Shown: positions 39,008-47,563 of the stretch, one piece after another
Layout: each line of letters begins with the position of its first letter
Numbering within the stretch: position 1 is the first letter of the stretch
NCBI GenBank assembly: GCA_902612915.1
Contig: CACMFH010000002.1
Coordinates: 1 to 64,000 of the forward strand
Origin: an uncultured SAR86 cluster bacterium
GTDB taxonomy: Bacteria > Pseudomonadota > Gammaproteobacteria > Magnimaribacterales > D2472
DNA: 64,000 bases
Direction of reading: 5' to 3'
Translations under genes and position numbers: made by a program
Notes under the pieces: generated by a model
Seen by the model: only the letters and a program-made list of their open reading frames with translations
Database searches by the model: none
What the model was told of the DNA's origin: nothing

Positions 39008-40662
39008 CTTTCTAATAACTTACTAAGTCCAACAATAATTGCATCAAATGATGCTCTAGTAGTGTTTGGATGTATGCCAACTCCCCAAAATGTTTTTCCA
39101 TCCTTCTCAAGTTCTATGTATGCTGCTGCTTTTGCATCAGATCCAGAGGAGATAGCTGTTTGATGATAATCAGCAACTTTTATTTCAACTCCAATTTTTT
39201 CTGAAAGACCGTTCACAAACGAGTCAATTGGACCATTTCCTAGGCCCTTTATTGTTGTTTCCTCATTATTCATATTCATTGTCAGTTCTAATTTATGAAG
39301 ATCATCTTTAGATGATGACGAGTGTTTTATGTACGAGTAATTATTAACAGGTTGAAGGTATTTTTTTTCAAAAATATCCCATATTTGTGAGCTACTAATT
39401 TCTTTACCAGTATCATCTGCTAACTTTTGAATTCTTTGACTTAGGCTAATCTGAAGTCTTCTTGGCAAAGATACCCCATGATCTTTTTCTAATAAAAATG
39501 CAACCCCACCTTTACCAGACTGAGAATTAATTCTTACTACTGCTTCGTAATTTCTACCTAGATCAGCTGGATCGATTGGAAGATAGGGCACTTCCCACTT
39601 TGGATCATTAGATTTTTTAATAGCTTGAAAACCTTTTTTAATTGCATCTTGGTGAGAGCCTGAAAATGCTGTAAAAACAAGATCTCCTGCATAAGGATGT
39701 CTTGGATGAACTGGCAGTTGATTGCAGTACTCCACCTCTCTCATAACAGAATTGATATTAGAAAAATCTAAATTTGGTTCAACGCCTTGAGTGAGCATAT
39801 TTAAAGCAATCGTCACTATATCTACATTACCAGTTCTCTCACCATTTCCAAACAGTGTTCCTTCAACTCTATCAGCACCAGCCATGATTCCAAACTCAGA
39901 AGCTGCAACAGCTGTGCCTCTATCATTATGAGGATGCAGGCTCAGGCATATGTCATTCCTATTTTTTAAATTTTTGCTCATCCATTCAATTTGATCGCCA
40001 TAAATATTTGGAGTTGACATTTCTACAGTAGCAGGAAGATTTATAATAATTTTGTTTTTTGAGACAGGCTTTAGAATTTCTACAACGTTATCACAAACTT
40101 CTCTTGCATATTCTAGTTCTGTTCCTGTAAAACTTTCTGGAGAATATTCAAATGTCCATTCAGTCTCAGAATTTTCAAGCGCCAATTTTTTAATTAACTC
40201 AGCGGCATCAGTTGCAATTTTTTTAACACCATCCTTGTCTTGATTAAAAACAACTTTTCTTTGGAGTGTAGAAGTTGAATTATAAAAATGAATAATTCCT
40301 TTAGATGCTCCTTTAAGTGATTGAAATGTTTTAATTATTAATTCTTCTCTAGCTTGAGTAAGGACCTGAATATTTACATCTGAAGGAATTTTTTTATTTT
40401 CAATAAGATCTCTTACAAAATCATAGTCAGTTTTTGAGGCTGATGGAAAACCTACCTCGATCTCTTTGAAGCCAAGCTTACACAATAAGCTAAACATTCT
40501 ATTCTTTCTCTCAGAACCCATTGGCTCAATGAGAGCTTGATTGCCGTCTCTAAGATCTACAGAGCACCAAATAGGGGCTTTTTTTATCGTGTTGCTTGGC
40601 CATTCGCGATTAACCAAATCAACTGGCTTATAAGCTGAGTATTTATCTGTTGGGTTATCCAT
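39004..40662 (-). CDS. leuA: 2-isopropylmalate synthase
   Basis: LeuA condenses acetyl-CoA with 2-oxoisovalerate, the first committed step of leucine synthesis. The 552-residue protein is the longer type found in Pseudomonas and Corynebacterium. An N-terminal extension (KPVDLVNREWPSNTIKKAP) precedes the TIM barrel, which has WCSVDLRDGNQALIEPM and the metal motif SLHPHNDRGTAVAA. A C-terminal allosteric domain follows (from about residue 430). It stands alone between a crotonase gene and the holD-like gene. The 22-bp upstream gap is too short to hold a leader peptide attenuator. Confidence 0.95.
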   Translation of the reverse strand: MDNPTDKYSAYKPVDLVNREWPSNTIKKAPIWCSVDLRDGNQALIEPMGSERKNRMFSLLCKLGFKEIEVGFPSASKTDYDFVRDLIENKKIPSDVNIQVLTQAREELIIKTFQSLKGASKGIIHFYNSTSTLQRKVVFNQDKDGVKKIATDAAELIKKLALENSETEWTFEYSPESFTGTELEYAREVCDNVVEILKPVSKNKIIINLPATVEMSTPNIYGDQIEWMSKNLKNRNDICLSLHPHNDRGTAVAASEFGIMAGADRVEGTLFGNGERTGNVDIVTIALNMLTQGVEPNLDFSNINSVMREVEYCNQLPVHPRHPYAGDLVFTAFSGSHQDAIKKGFQAIKKSNDPKWEVPYLPIDPADLGRNYEAVVRINSQSGKGGVAFLLEKDHGVSLPRRLQISLSQRIQKLADDTGKEISSSQIWDIFEKKYLQPVNNYSYIKHSSSSKDDLHKLELTMNMNNEETTIKGLGNGPIDSFVNGLSEKIGVEIKVADYHQTAISSGSDAKAAAYIELEKDGKTFWGVGIHPNTTRASFDAIIVGLSKLLES

Positions 40663-40684
40663 TCTTTATAAAGTTAATGTTATT

Positions 40685-41134
40685 ATGTTATTTATGCTCA
40701 CTCCAGAAATAAAAACTAATCTTATCTTAAAAGAGATCGGTATCAAAAGATATTCATTAAGATCAAGCAATGATCAATCTCAAAAAAAAAGCTTACATTT
40801 CTATAAAAAGGGGCACATTCTAGCATTACTTGATAAACCTTACGAAAATTTTGTTAGAGAACAACAAGACTTATTGATTGCAATATTCAGCTCAACAAAA
40901 ATTGATAATGGCGAGGAAGTTTTTAAAACAATTAGGTACTCTTCAAACAATGATTTAAGTAGTGAATTTGAAGAAATGAGCGATCTAAAAATGATAATTA
41001 TTTTTGGAAACATCTCTTGTGATTTTGATTTCAAAGATGAACACATAATAGCTCCCAAATTAAGTTTATTACTTGCTAACAAAGATTCAAAAAAGGAGCT
41101 TTGGCTTCAAATCAAACAAAAATTAAATATATAG
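40685..41134 (+). CDS. holD: Probable DNA polymerase III psi subunit (HolD-like)
   Basis: A 149-residue protein without an obvious strong domain, best explained as divergent HolD. Near the N-terminus ILKEIGIKRYSLR matches the E. coli HolD pattern LQQLGITQWSLR. At the C-terminus APKLSLLLANKDSKKELW matches SPALTDLRANPTARAALW. The next gene is rimI, and holD-rimI is the E. coli arrangement. Psi stabilises the clamp loader and links it to chi and SSB. ATG at 40685 or 40694 could be the start. The call rests on two short motifs plus context, so it is probable rather than certain. Confidence 0.72.
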   Translation: MLFMLTPEIKTNLILKEIGIKRYSLRSSNDQSQKKSLHFYKKGHILALLDKPYENFVREQQDLLIAIFSSTKIDNGEEVFKTIRYSSNNDLSSEFEEMSDLKMIIIFGNISCDFDFKDEHIIAPKLSLLLANKDSKKELWLQIKQKLNI

Positions 41135-41140
41135 TTAATT

Positions 41141-41578
41141 ATGCTCAAAATTTCTTTAATGGATCAGTCTGATTTAGAGCTCGCATATGAAATTGAGAAA
41201 GAAGTTAACCCAACCCCGTGGTCAAAAAAAAATTTTTTTTCGTCATTTGAGGTAGGCCACAATTCTATTGTATGTAAACATGAAAATAATCTTATTGGGT
41301 TTGCAATCTTTTCATTAGTTAAAGAAGAATGTCATCTCTTAAACATAGCAGTCACAAAAAGTTGGCATAGAAAGGGTGCTGGAAGTCTTTTGATGAATAC
41401 CTTAATAAAACAATCTAAAGTACTAGGAGCAAAGAAAGTTTTTTTAGAAGTCAGATCAAAAAATTTTAATGCGATATCTTTTTATAAAAAGTATAAATTT
41501 GTTCAAGACGCCTTGAGAATAAATTATTATGCTGGAAATAATCCAGATGATGCGGTGATGATGAGTTTAGATATTTAA
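41141..41578 (+). CDS. rimI: Ribosomal protein S18 alanine N-acetyltransferase
   Basis: A GNAT acetyltransferase of 145 residues with the family plan: ELAYEIEKEVNPTPWSKKNF at the N-terminus and LLNIAVTKSWHRKGAGSLLM as the acetyl-CoA site. LEVRSKNFNAISFYKKYKF is the RimI hallmark. RimI acetylates the N-terminal Ala of S18. It lies 6 nt after the holD-like gene. Its stop is 1 nt from the end of the convergent glutathione peroxidase gene. Confidence 0.92.
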   Translation: MLKISLMDQSDLELAYEIEKEVNPTPWSKKNFFSSFEVGHNSIVCKHENNLIGFAIFSLVKEECHLLNIAVTKSWHRKGAGSLLMNTLIKQSKVLGAKKVFLEVRSKNFNAISFYKKYKFVQDALRINYYAGNNPDDAVMMSLDI

Positions 41579-41579
41579 T

Positions 41580-42059
41580 CTAAAGATTTTTTTCTATACT
41601 TTTTTCTATTTCACTTGCCTCAACTTGAGGACCAAAGCGTTCTATTACTTGACCACTTCTATTAACAAGAAATTTTGTAAAATTCCATTTGATTTGAGAT
41701 GTGCCAGCTATACCTGGTTTTTGTTTTTTTAAAAAATTATAAAAAGGATCTGTTTTTCTACCATTGACATTAATTTTATTCATTATTTTGAAACTTATTC
41801 CATAATTTGTGTTACAAAACTCTTGAATCTCTTCATTTGTTCCTGGCTCTTGAAATGCAAATTGATTACAAGGGAAACCTAGAATCTCAAATCCTTTGTT
41901 TTGATATTTTCTATAAAGTTTCTCTAGGCCTTTATATTGATATGTAAGGCCGCAATAACTTGCAACATTTACTATCAAAACAATTTGATTCTTAAAGTCT
42001 GATAATCGGACATCGTTTAAATCAGCATCTTTAACTGAAAAATTGTATATTGTTTCCAT
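41580..42059 (-). CDS. Glutathione peroxidase family thiol peroxidase
   Basis: A 159-residue peroxidase that would reduce hydroperoxides, in many bacteria using thioredoxin rather than glutathione. The catalytic set is present: peroxidatic Cys36 in NVASYCGLTYQYKGLE, Gln66 in GFPCNQFAFQEPG, and Trp in KWNFTKFLV. The residue at position 36 is Cys (TGC), not selenocysteine. The protein lacks a signal peptide, so it is cytoplasmic. It is divergent from the elaA-like gene with 71 bp between. Confidence 0.93.
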   Translation of the reverse strand: METIYNFSVKDADLNDVRLSDFKNQIVLIVNVASYCGLTYQYKGLEKLYRKYQNKGFEILGFPCNQFAFQEPGTNEEIQEFCNTNYGISFKIMNKINVNGRKTDPFYNFLKKQKPGIAGTSQIKWNFTKFLVNRSGQVIERFGPQVEASEIEKSIEKNL

Positions 42060-42093
42060 AATTGCTTTATATGTGTGCGAAAATGTTTGGGTA

Positions 42094-42112
42094 TTATATA
42101 TGCAATATATAA
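42094..42112. repeat. Perfect AT-only palindrome between the peroxidase and elaA-like genes
   Basis: TTATATAT and ATATATAA (8 bp arms) flank GCA in the middle of the divergent gap. It could be an operator shared by both genes. It is also low-complexity AT sequence in an AT-rich genome, so chance is a real alternative. Confidence 0.4.
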
Positions 42113-42130
42113 GTTTTTTAACTAGTAGAA

Positions 42131-42586
42131 ATGAAGATTAAATATTTATGGAAGACATTTAAAGAATTATCTACCGATGATTTGTATGCAATTCTTAATT
42201 TAAGGCAAAAAGTTTTTGTAATGGAGCAAGATTGCCCATATATTGATGCAGATTATTCAGATCAAGAAGCATTTCATCTTCTTGGATATGATGAAAAAAA
42301 TATTCTAAAAGCTTACTTAAGAGCCTTTTCGCCGAACATCAAATATAAAGGAGCCTCAATGGGAAGAATTGTTGTTGAGGAGGGTATGAGAAATAAATCT
42401 ATTGGAAAAGAAATAACAAATATTGGAATTAGGTTTTTAACTGAAAAATATCCAAATCATGAAATTATTATTTCTGCACAACATAGGCTTCAAAAGTTTT
42501 ATGAAGGATTTGGCTTTATTGCAAGAGGCGAGGTCTACTTGGAAGATGACATTGATCATATACAAATGTATATGTTCTCTAAGTAA
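42131..42586 (+). CDS. elaA: ElaA-family GNAT acetyltransferase
   Basis: A 151-residue GNAT protein of the ElaA type. LRQKVFVMEQDCPYIDADYSD, AYLRAF, SMGRIVVEEGMRNKSIGKEI (acetyl-CoA loop) and HRLQKFYEGFGFIARGEVYLED match the family closely. The substrate of ElaA proteins is not established. It is divergent from the peroxidase gene, and its 3' end overlaps the 3' end of valS by 8 nt. Confidence 0.88.
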   Translation: MKIKYLWKTFKELSTDDLYAILNLRQKVFVMEQDCPYIDADYSDQEAFHLLGYDEKNILKAYLRAFSPNIKYKGASMGRIVVEEGMRNKSIGKEITNIGIRFLTEKYPNHEIIISAQHRLQKFYEGFGFIARGEVYLEDDIDHIQMYMFSK

Positions 42587-44798
42587 TTATCCTTTCATCA
42601 AATAATATAGTATTAATTTCCTCAGTAATAAATGGGGCAAATGGATGCACTAACTGAAGAATTTCTTTTAGGAGCGGTCTTAAATTTGATGTTTCTCCAC
42701 TTTTCTTACATTGTTCGATATAAACATCACAAAACTTATTCCAAAAGAATTCATATATTTCATTAACAGCAAAATCCAGTCTGTAATCGGAAATATTTTT
42801 ATTTATTTGTTTTTTGGCTTTATTAAACTCGTCATATATCCATTTATCATGATCGTTTTCTGCTTTAAATTTATCTTTTTCATTTGGATATCCATCAATA
42901 AATCTTGCAGCATTCCACATTTTGGTACAAAAATTTCTAAATCCTTTTAGTCTTCCAAATTCAAAACTAATATCTTTTGTATGAGTAGCCAAAGAATAAA
43001 ATGTCATTCTTAGTGCATCTGTGCCATATGATTCTATTCCGTTAGGAAATTGCTTTCTTGTCTTCCTTTCAATTTTTTCAGCAATACCTTCCTGCATCAA
43101 ATTTGATGTTCTTTTTTCAACAAGATCTTCAATTGAAATACCATATATTAAGTCAATTGGATCAATAATATTTCCCTTAGATTTTGACATTTTTTGACCA
43201 TTTTCATCTCTGATAAGACCAGTAACATACACATCCTTGAAAGGTATTTTTCCAGTAAATTCAATACTCATCATTATCATTCTAGCTACCCAGAAAAATA
43301 TAATGTCAAAACCTGTCACTAGAATAGAAGTTGGAAAGAAACTTTTAAAATCGTCTGTTTTCTCTGGCCAACCAAGAGATCCGAATGGCCAGAGACTTGA
43401 TGAGAACCATGTATCTAAAACATCCTCATCTTGCTTAAGATCTATTGCATCAAGTTTGTAATAATTTCTAACATCCTGTTCATTTTCACCAACGTAAATA
43501 TTTCCATTATCATCGTACCAAGCTGGAATTCTGTGACCCCACCAAATTTGTCTACTAATACACCAATCCTCAATATTATCCATCCAATTAAAATAGGTCT
43601 TTATCCAGTTATTTGGATGAAATTTAATGTTTCCTTTTTTAACTTCCATATTAGCTTTCTCTGCCATTTCAGAAGTCTTTACATACCATTGATGACTCAA
43701 TCTGGGCTCAATTACAATATTTGAACGCTCACCTCTTGGTATGCTCACGTCATATTCCTCTTCTTTTTCAAGGAGTTTTAACTCAGTTAATTCTTTTATG
43801 ACTAATTTTCTTACTTTAAATCTATCTAAATTTTCAAATAATTTCGGTACATTGTTATTTGTCCACGCATCTTGATTAAAAATATTAATTGGCTCAAAGT
43901 CATTAATATTTTTAGAAATGTAAACTTTGTTATCCTTCTCATGTAAACAATATTTTTTGCCTATTTCATAATCATTAAAGTCATGAGCTGGTGTTATTTT
44001 TAAACAACCAGTACCAAATTCCATATCAACATAATCATCACCAATAATTGGTAATTTTCTTTCAACAAAAGGTAATAGAGCATATTTGCCAATAAGATCT
44101 TTATATCTTTCATCATTTGGATTTACTGCAATGGCCATATCACCAAAAAGAGTTTCAGGTCTTGTTGTTGCTACTGTAATAAATTTATCAGAACTATCTA
44201 TGGGATATTTTATGTACCATATGGTTCCTTTTTTTTCTTGTCTCACTACTTCAAGGTCTGAAACAGCAGTTTTAAGAGATGGATCCCAATTTACTAATCT
44301 ATATCCTCTGTAAATCTTTTTATTTCTATAAAGATCAACAAATGCTTTGTTAACAGCCTTAGAAAATTTATCATCAAGAGTAAATCTATATTTGTTCCAA
44401 TCTACAGTTGAGCCTAATCTTTTGATTTGAGATTTTATTTTATCTTCTGAAAAATCTTTCCATTTCCATACTTCTTGAAGAAATTTTTCCCTGCCAAGAT
44501 CTTTTCTATCAATATTTTTTTTGGAGAGATTATTTTCCACAACCATCTGAGTTGCAATTCCAGCATGATCAGTACCAACTTGCCAATGAGCTTTCTTACC
44601 TGACATGTGATTATATCTGGTATAAAAGTCCATAATCGCATATTGGAAACTGTGGCCCATATGGAGAGTTCCCGTAACATTTGGCGGAGGTATTACCTGT
44701 GAAAAAGATTCCTTTGAACTTTTATTTGATACTACCTCATTCGACCAAATTTCAACCCACTTTTCCTCAACTTCAGTAGGGTTGTACCTTTTGTCCAT
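42579..44798 (-). CDS. valS: Valyl-tRNA synthetase lacking the C-terminal region
   Basis: ValRS charges tRNA-Val. HMGH at residues 46-49 (HIGH motif) and KMSKS at 536-540 are intact. So is the editing domain (VATTRPETLFGDMAIAV, GTGCLKITPAHDFNDYEIG). Only 199 residues follow KMSKS. The protein ends at HPFAPFITEEINTILFDERIIT, where normal enzymes (951 residues in E. coli) continue with the rest of the anticodon region and the C-terminal coiled-coil arm. The space beyond is taken by elaA on the other strand. It is downstream of pepA by 10 nt; holC, normally between them, is absent. Confidence 0.96.
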   Translation of the reverse strand: MDKRYNPTEVEEKWVEIWSNEVVSNKSSKESFSQVIPPPNVTGTLHMGHSFQYAIMDFYTRYNHMSGKKAHWQVGTDHAGIATQMVVENNLSKKNIDRKDLGREKFLQEVWKWKDFSEDKIKSQIKRLGSTVDWNKYRFTLDDKFSKAVNKAFVDLYRNKKIYRGYRLVNWDPSLKTAVSDLEVVRQEKKGTIWYIKYPIDSSDKFITVATTRPETLFGDMAIAVNPNDERYKDLIGKYALLPFVERKLPIIGDDYVDMEFGTGCLKITPAHDFNDYEIGKKYCLHEKDNKVYISKNINDFEPINIFNQDAWTNNNVPKLFENLDRFKVRKLVIKELTELKLLEKEEEYDVSIPRGERSNIVIEPRLSHQWYVKTSEMAEKANMEVKKGNIKFHPNNWIKTYFNWMDNIEDWCISRQIWWGHRIPAWYDDNGNIYVGENEQDVRNYYKLDAIDLKQDEDVLDTWFSSSLWPFGSLGWPEKTDDFKSFFPTSILVTGFDIIFFWVARMIMMSIEFTGKIPFKDVYVTGLIRDENGQKMSKSKGNIIDPIDLIYGISIEDLVEKRTSNLMQEGIAEKIERKTRKQFPNGIESYGTDALRMTFYSLATHTKDISFEFGRLKGFRNFCTKMWNAARFIDGYPNEKDKFKAENDHDKWIYDEFNKAKKQINKNISDYRLDFAVNEIYEFFWNKFCDVYIEQCKKSGETSNLRPLLKEILQLVHPFAPFITEEINTILFDERIIT

Positions 44799-44808
44799 TA
44801 CTTATTTA

Positions 44809-46356
44809 TTATTTAAGTTTTTTATTTAATATTAAGTCACATATCAAAGGAACAGGTCTTCCAGTTCCACCTTTTGGAGAACTTGACCATGCAGAGGCTG
44901 CAATGTCCATGTGCGCCCATTTATAGTCTTCTGCGAACTTTGATAAAAACGCAGCAGCATGAATTGTACCTGCTTCTCTACCACCGCCAATATTTGCTAA
45001 ATCAGCAAAATTAGTCTTTGTACACGACTTATACTCATTCCATAATGGTAATTGCCACGCTCTGTCACCAGTTTCCTCTCCCGACTCAATTATCTTATCA
45101 GCAAGAAACTGGTTATTTGCCATAACGCCGCTAGCATGACTTCCTAAAGCAATCACAACAGCACCAGTAAGTGTTGCCATATCAATTACATAGGAAGGCT
45201 TATATCTTCCAACATATGTCAACGCATCTGCCAAAACCAATCTTCCTTCTGCATCAGTATTAAGAATTTCAATTGTTTGACCTGACATAGAAGTTACTAC
45301 ATCTCCTGGTTTTGTTGCTCTAGCAGAAGGCATATTTTCAGCACATGCCATAATACCAACCACATTTACGTCAGCTTTAATTCTTGCCAGCGAACACATA
45401 ACACCAAAAACCGTTCCTGCTCCACACATATCCCATTTCATTTCATCCATACCAGAACTTGGCTTTAACGAAATACCACCTGTATCAAAAGTAATACCTT
45501 TTCCAACTAAGGCTACTGGCTTTTCATTTTTTTTGCCGCCGTTATATTCAATGATTATCATTCGAGGAGGTTCATCACTTCCCTTCGATACACTTAGATA
45601 AGAGCCCATTTTTAATCTAGCAAGATCTTTCTCATTAAGTGATTTAACTTTTAAACCTGAGTAATTTTTAACAGTATTTTTTACTATTTTTTCTATAAGT
45701 TTTGGTGTTGCATGATTTGCAGGCAAATCACCAAGATGTTTAGCAGTATTTACTCCTTCACCAACTGAAAATCCTCGTGCAACAGCAATTTTTGCTTTTT
45801 TGGTATCAGATGAAGATAGCTTTGCAGTAATTATGGTGACATTTCTTAACGAAACTTGGCTTGAAATTATGTCTTTACCAATTTTTTCAGTTTTAGCTGT
45901 TTTATTTTTTGTAGTAGAAAAAATATAAGCTCCTGATTCAATAGATCTTGAGATTGTTTCTAGAAACCAAAACTTATCTTTACCTTTCGGGTAATTTTGA
46001 CCATCAAGTACAGCAAGATTTTTACAACCAATTGAATTTGCAATTTTTGCAATGTATTTATACTTGTTCAACCATAGGTATATGTCATCTTTTTCATTGA
46101 GGTCATTTATAAGAAGAATTTTTTTTGCTTTAACGCCTCCTAATGAAGAGATAATATGATTTTGGTTAGAGGGACTAATTGAATCTTTAATTGATCTAGA
46201 GATATAACCATTAGATTTTTTATCTAATTCTTTAAACTCAGGAGAAGCCAATATCTTTTTATTTACTGGTATAACAAGCAACTCGGCTAATACATTAGAT
46301 AAAACTCCATCGCTAACATTTTTTAGAGTTATATTGTTCAGAACTTTATATGTCAT
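44809..46356 (-). CDS. pepA: Leucyl aminopeptidase
   Basis: A two-metal M17 aminopeptidase of 515 residues, cytoplasmic, that trims N-terminal residues from peptides. The catalytic part has ALVGKGITFDTGGISLKPS with the metal-binding Lys/Asp, and the signature NTDAEGRLVLADAL. In some bacteria PepA also binds DNA; nothing here decides that. A strong AAGGAGAT ribosome-binding site precedes the ATG. It is divergent from lptF with only 34 bp between and upstream of valS, both as in E. coli. Confidence 0.97.
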   Translation of the reverse strand: MTYKVLNNITLKNVSDGVLSNVLAELLVIPVNKKILASPEFKELDKKSNGYISRSIKDSISPSNQNHIISSLGGVKAKKILLINDLNEKDDIYLWLNKYKYIAKIANSIGCKNLAVLDGQNYPKGKDKFWFLETISRSIESGAYIFSTTKNKTAKTEKIGKDIISSQVSLRNVTIITAKLSSSDTKKAKIAVARGFSVGEGVNTAKHLGDLPANHATPKLIEKIVKNTVKNYSGLKVKSLNEKDLARLKMGSYLSVSKGSDEPPRMIIIEYNGGKKNEKPVALVGKGITFDTGGISLKPSSGMDEMKWDMCGAGTVFGVMCSLARIKADVNVVGIMACAENMPSARATKPGDVVTSMSGQTIEILNTDAEGRLVLADALTYVGRYKPSYVIDMATLTGAVVIALGSHASGVMANNQFLADKIIESGEETGDRAWQLPLWNEYKSCTKTNFADLANIGGGREAGTIHAAAFLSKFAEDYKWAHMDIAASAWSSSPKGGTGRPVPLICDLILNKKLK

Positions 46357-46390
46357 TTTAATATCTCCTTTTTAATTCAATACTGGTAAG

Positions 46391-47563
46391 ATGTTTATTG
46401 TAATGCATCAGAGTTCGCAAGGCATATATAAAAAGAACATTCTTTTAAAAAGCTTAAATCTTGAAGTTCTGCTGTCTTCAACTGGAGTCTTTTTAATTTT
46501 CTTTTTTTTGGTTGTTAGCTCAAGGTTTGTTGGTTATTTTGAGCAAGCATCCGAGGGCCTTATCGACCCTAGCCTTATCTTCAAAGTAGTAATACTAAGG
46601 TTCCCAGACTTTGTAACATTATTATTACCATTATCTTTTTTTCTAGGAGTTGTAATTACAATTAGTAGATTATATTCAGATAGAGAAATTTATGGCTACT
46701 TTGCAGGAGGTCTTTCTAATAATGACCTAATAAGATATTTACTTCCACAATCAATTGTTTTCTTTTTTATAACATTATCCCTTAGTGTATATATAGCGCC
46801 TTATACGAAAGAATTATCCAAAGAGATTCTTACTCAAGACACAATTCAAGAGCAGTTTGAATCAGTCAGACCAAATGAATTATTTTCTTTTAATGAAAAT
46901 GAAGGATTTATTTATATCGAAGACAAAAAAAGTAATATTTTAGAGGACGTAGTTATTTTTATGCCAAATGATAATTACTCGTCTTTAATTATCTCAGAAA
47001 AACTTGAATACGAAGATTTGTCTTCAAAGATGGACTTAGATTTTAAAGATGGAGTTTTATATCAAGATATTTTTAATCAAAGTTCATCTTTAGTTTCATA
47101 TTTTGGAGAGTTATCTATTCCAGTTGATAATTCTAAAAACTCTATTTCAGGGTTATCATTTAGTAAATTATTTGATTTTTCAATCAAGTCTTCAAAATCT
47201 CAAAACCAGTGGAATTTATCCATACCATTAACAATTTTTATTCTATTAATTTTTGCTGTAAATTTTTCAAAAGTAGAACCGCGGCAAGGAAGGCTTTCTG
47301 TATTAGTACCATCTATTTTTATATACATACTATATTTAAGCTTATTGATTTTGGCTAGAGACTCTTTTGATGGAAGCTTAACCTCTTCTCAAAACAACAT
47401 CTGGTATGTGCACCTGACCTTTTTGTTATTTGCTATATTTTTAGTAATTAGAAAAAATTTAAATACCAATATTCGAACTATTTATACATTCTTTAATAAT
47501 AATTATGTAAGAGTTTTTATATCTTTATTAATATTTTTAATTTTTTTATGGGTGATAGGATGA
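46391..47563 (+). CDS. lptF: LPS export permease LptF
   Basis: LptF and LptG form the inner-membrane core of the LptB2FG transporter that extracts lipopolysaccharide. The 390-residue protein has three N-terminal and three C-terminal membrane segments with a periplasmic beta-jellyroll between them, the permease family plan. GYFEQASEGLIDPSLIF and LPLSFFLGVVITISRLYSDREI are typical. ATG at 46391 or 46403 could be the start; neither has a good Shine-Dalgarno. It overlaps lptG by 16 nt. Confidence 0.94.
   Translation: MFIVMHQSSQGIYKKNILLKSLNLEVLLSSTGVFLIFFFLVVSSRFVGYFEQASEGLIDPSLIFKVVILRFPDFVTLLLPLSFFLGVVITISRLYSDREIYGYFAGGLSNNDLIRYLLPQSIVFFFITLSLSVYIAPYTKELSKEILTQDTIQEQFESVRPNELFSFNENEGFIYIEDKKSNILEDVVIFMPNDNYSSLIISEKLEYEDLSSKMDLDFKDGVLYQDIFNQSSSLVSYFGELSIPVDNSKNSISGLSFSKLFDFSIKSSKSQNQWNLSIPLTIFILLIFAVNFSKVEPRQGRLSVLVPSIFIYILYLSLLILARDSFDGSLTSSQNNIWYVHLTFLLFAIFLVIRKNLNTNIRTIYTFFNNNYVRVFISLLIFLIFLWVIG

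Noticed and set aside
42060-42130. A selenocysteine codon in the peroxidase
   Set aside because: The catalytic codon is TGC (Cys36), the frame has no internal TGA, and no SECIS-like hairpin is needed.
42579-42700. A frameshift explaining the short valS
   Set aside because: The sequence beyond the stop is the conserved elaA gene on the other strand and I see no remnant of the ValRS arm in any frame. A deletion or replacement is more likely than a base error.
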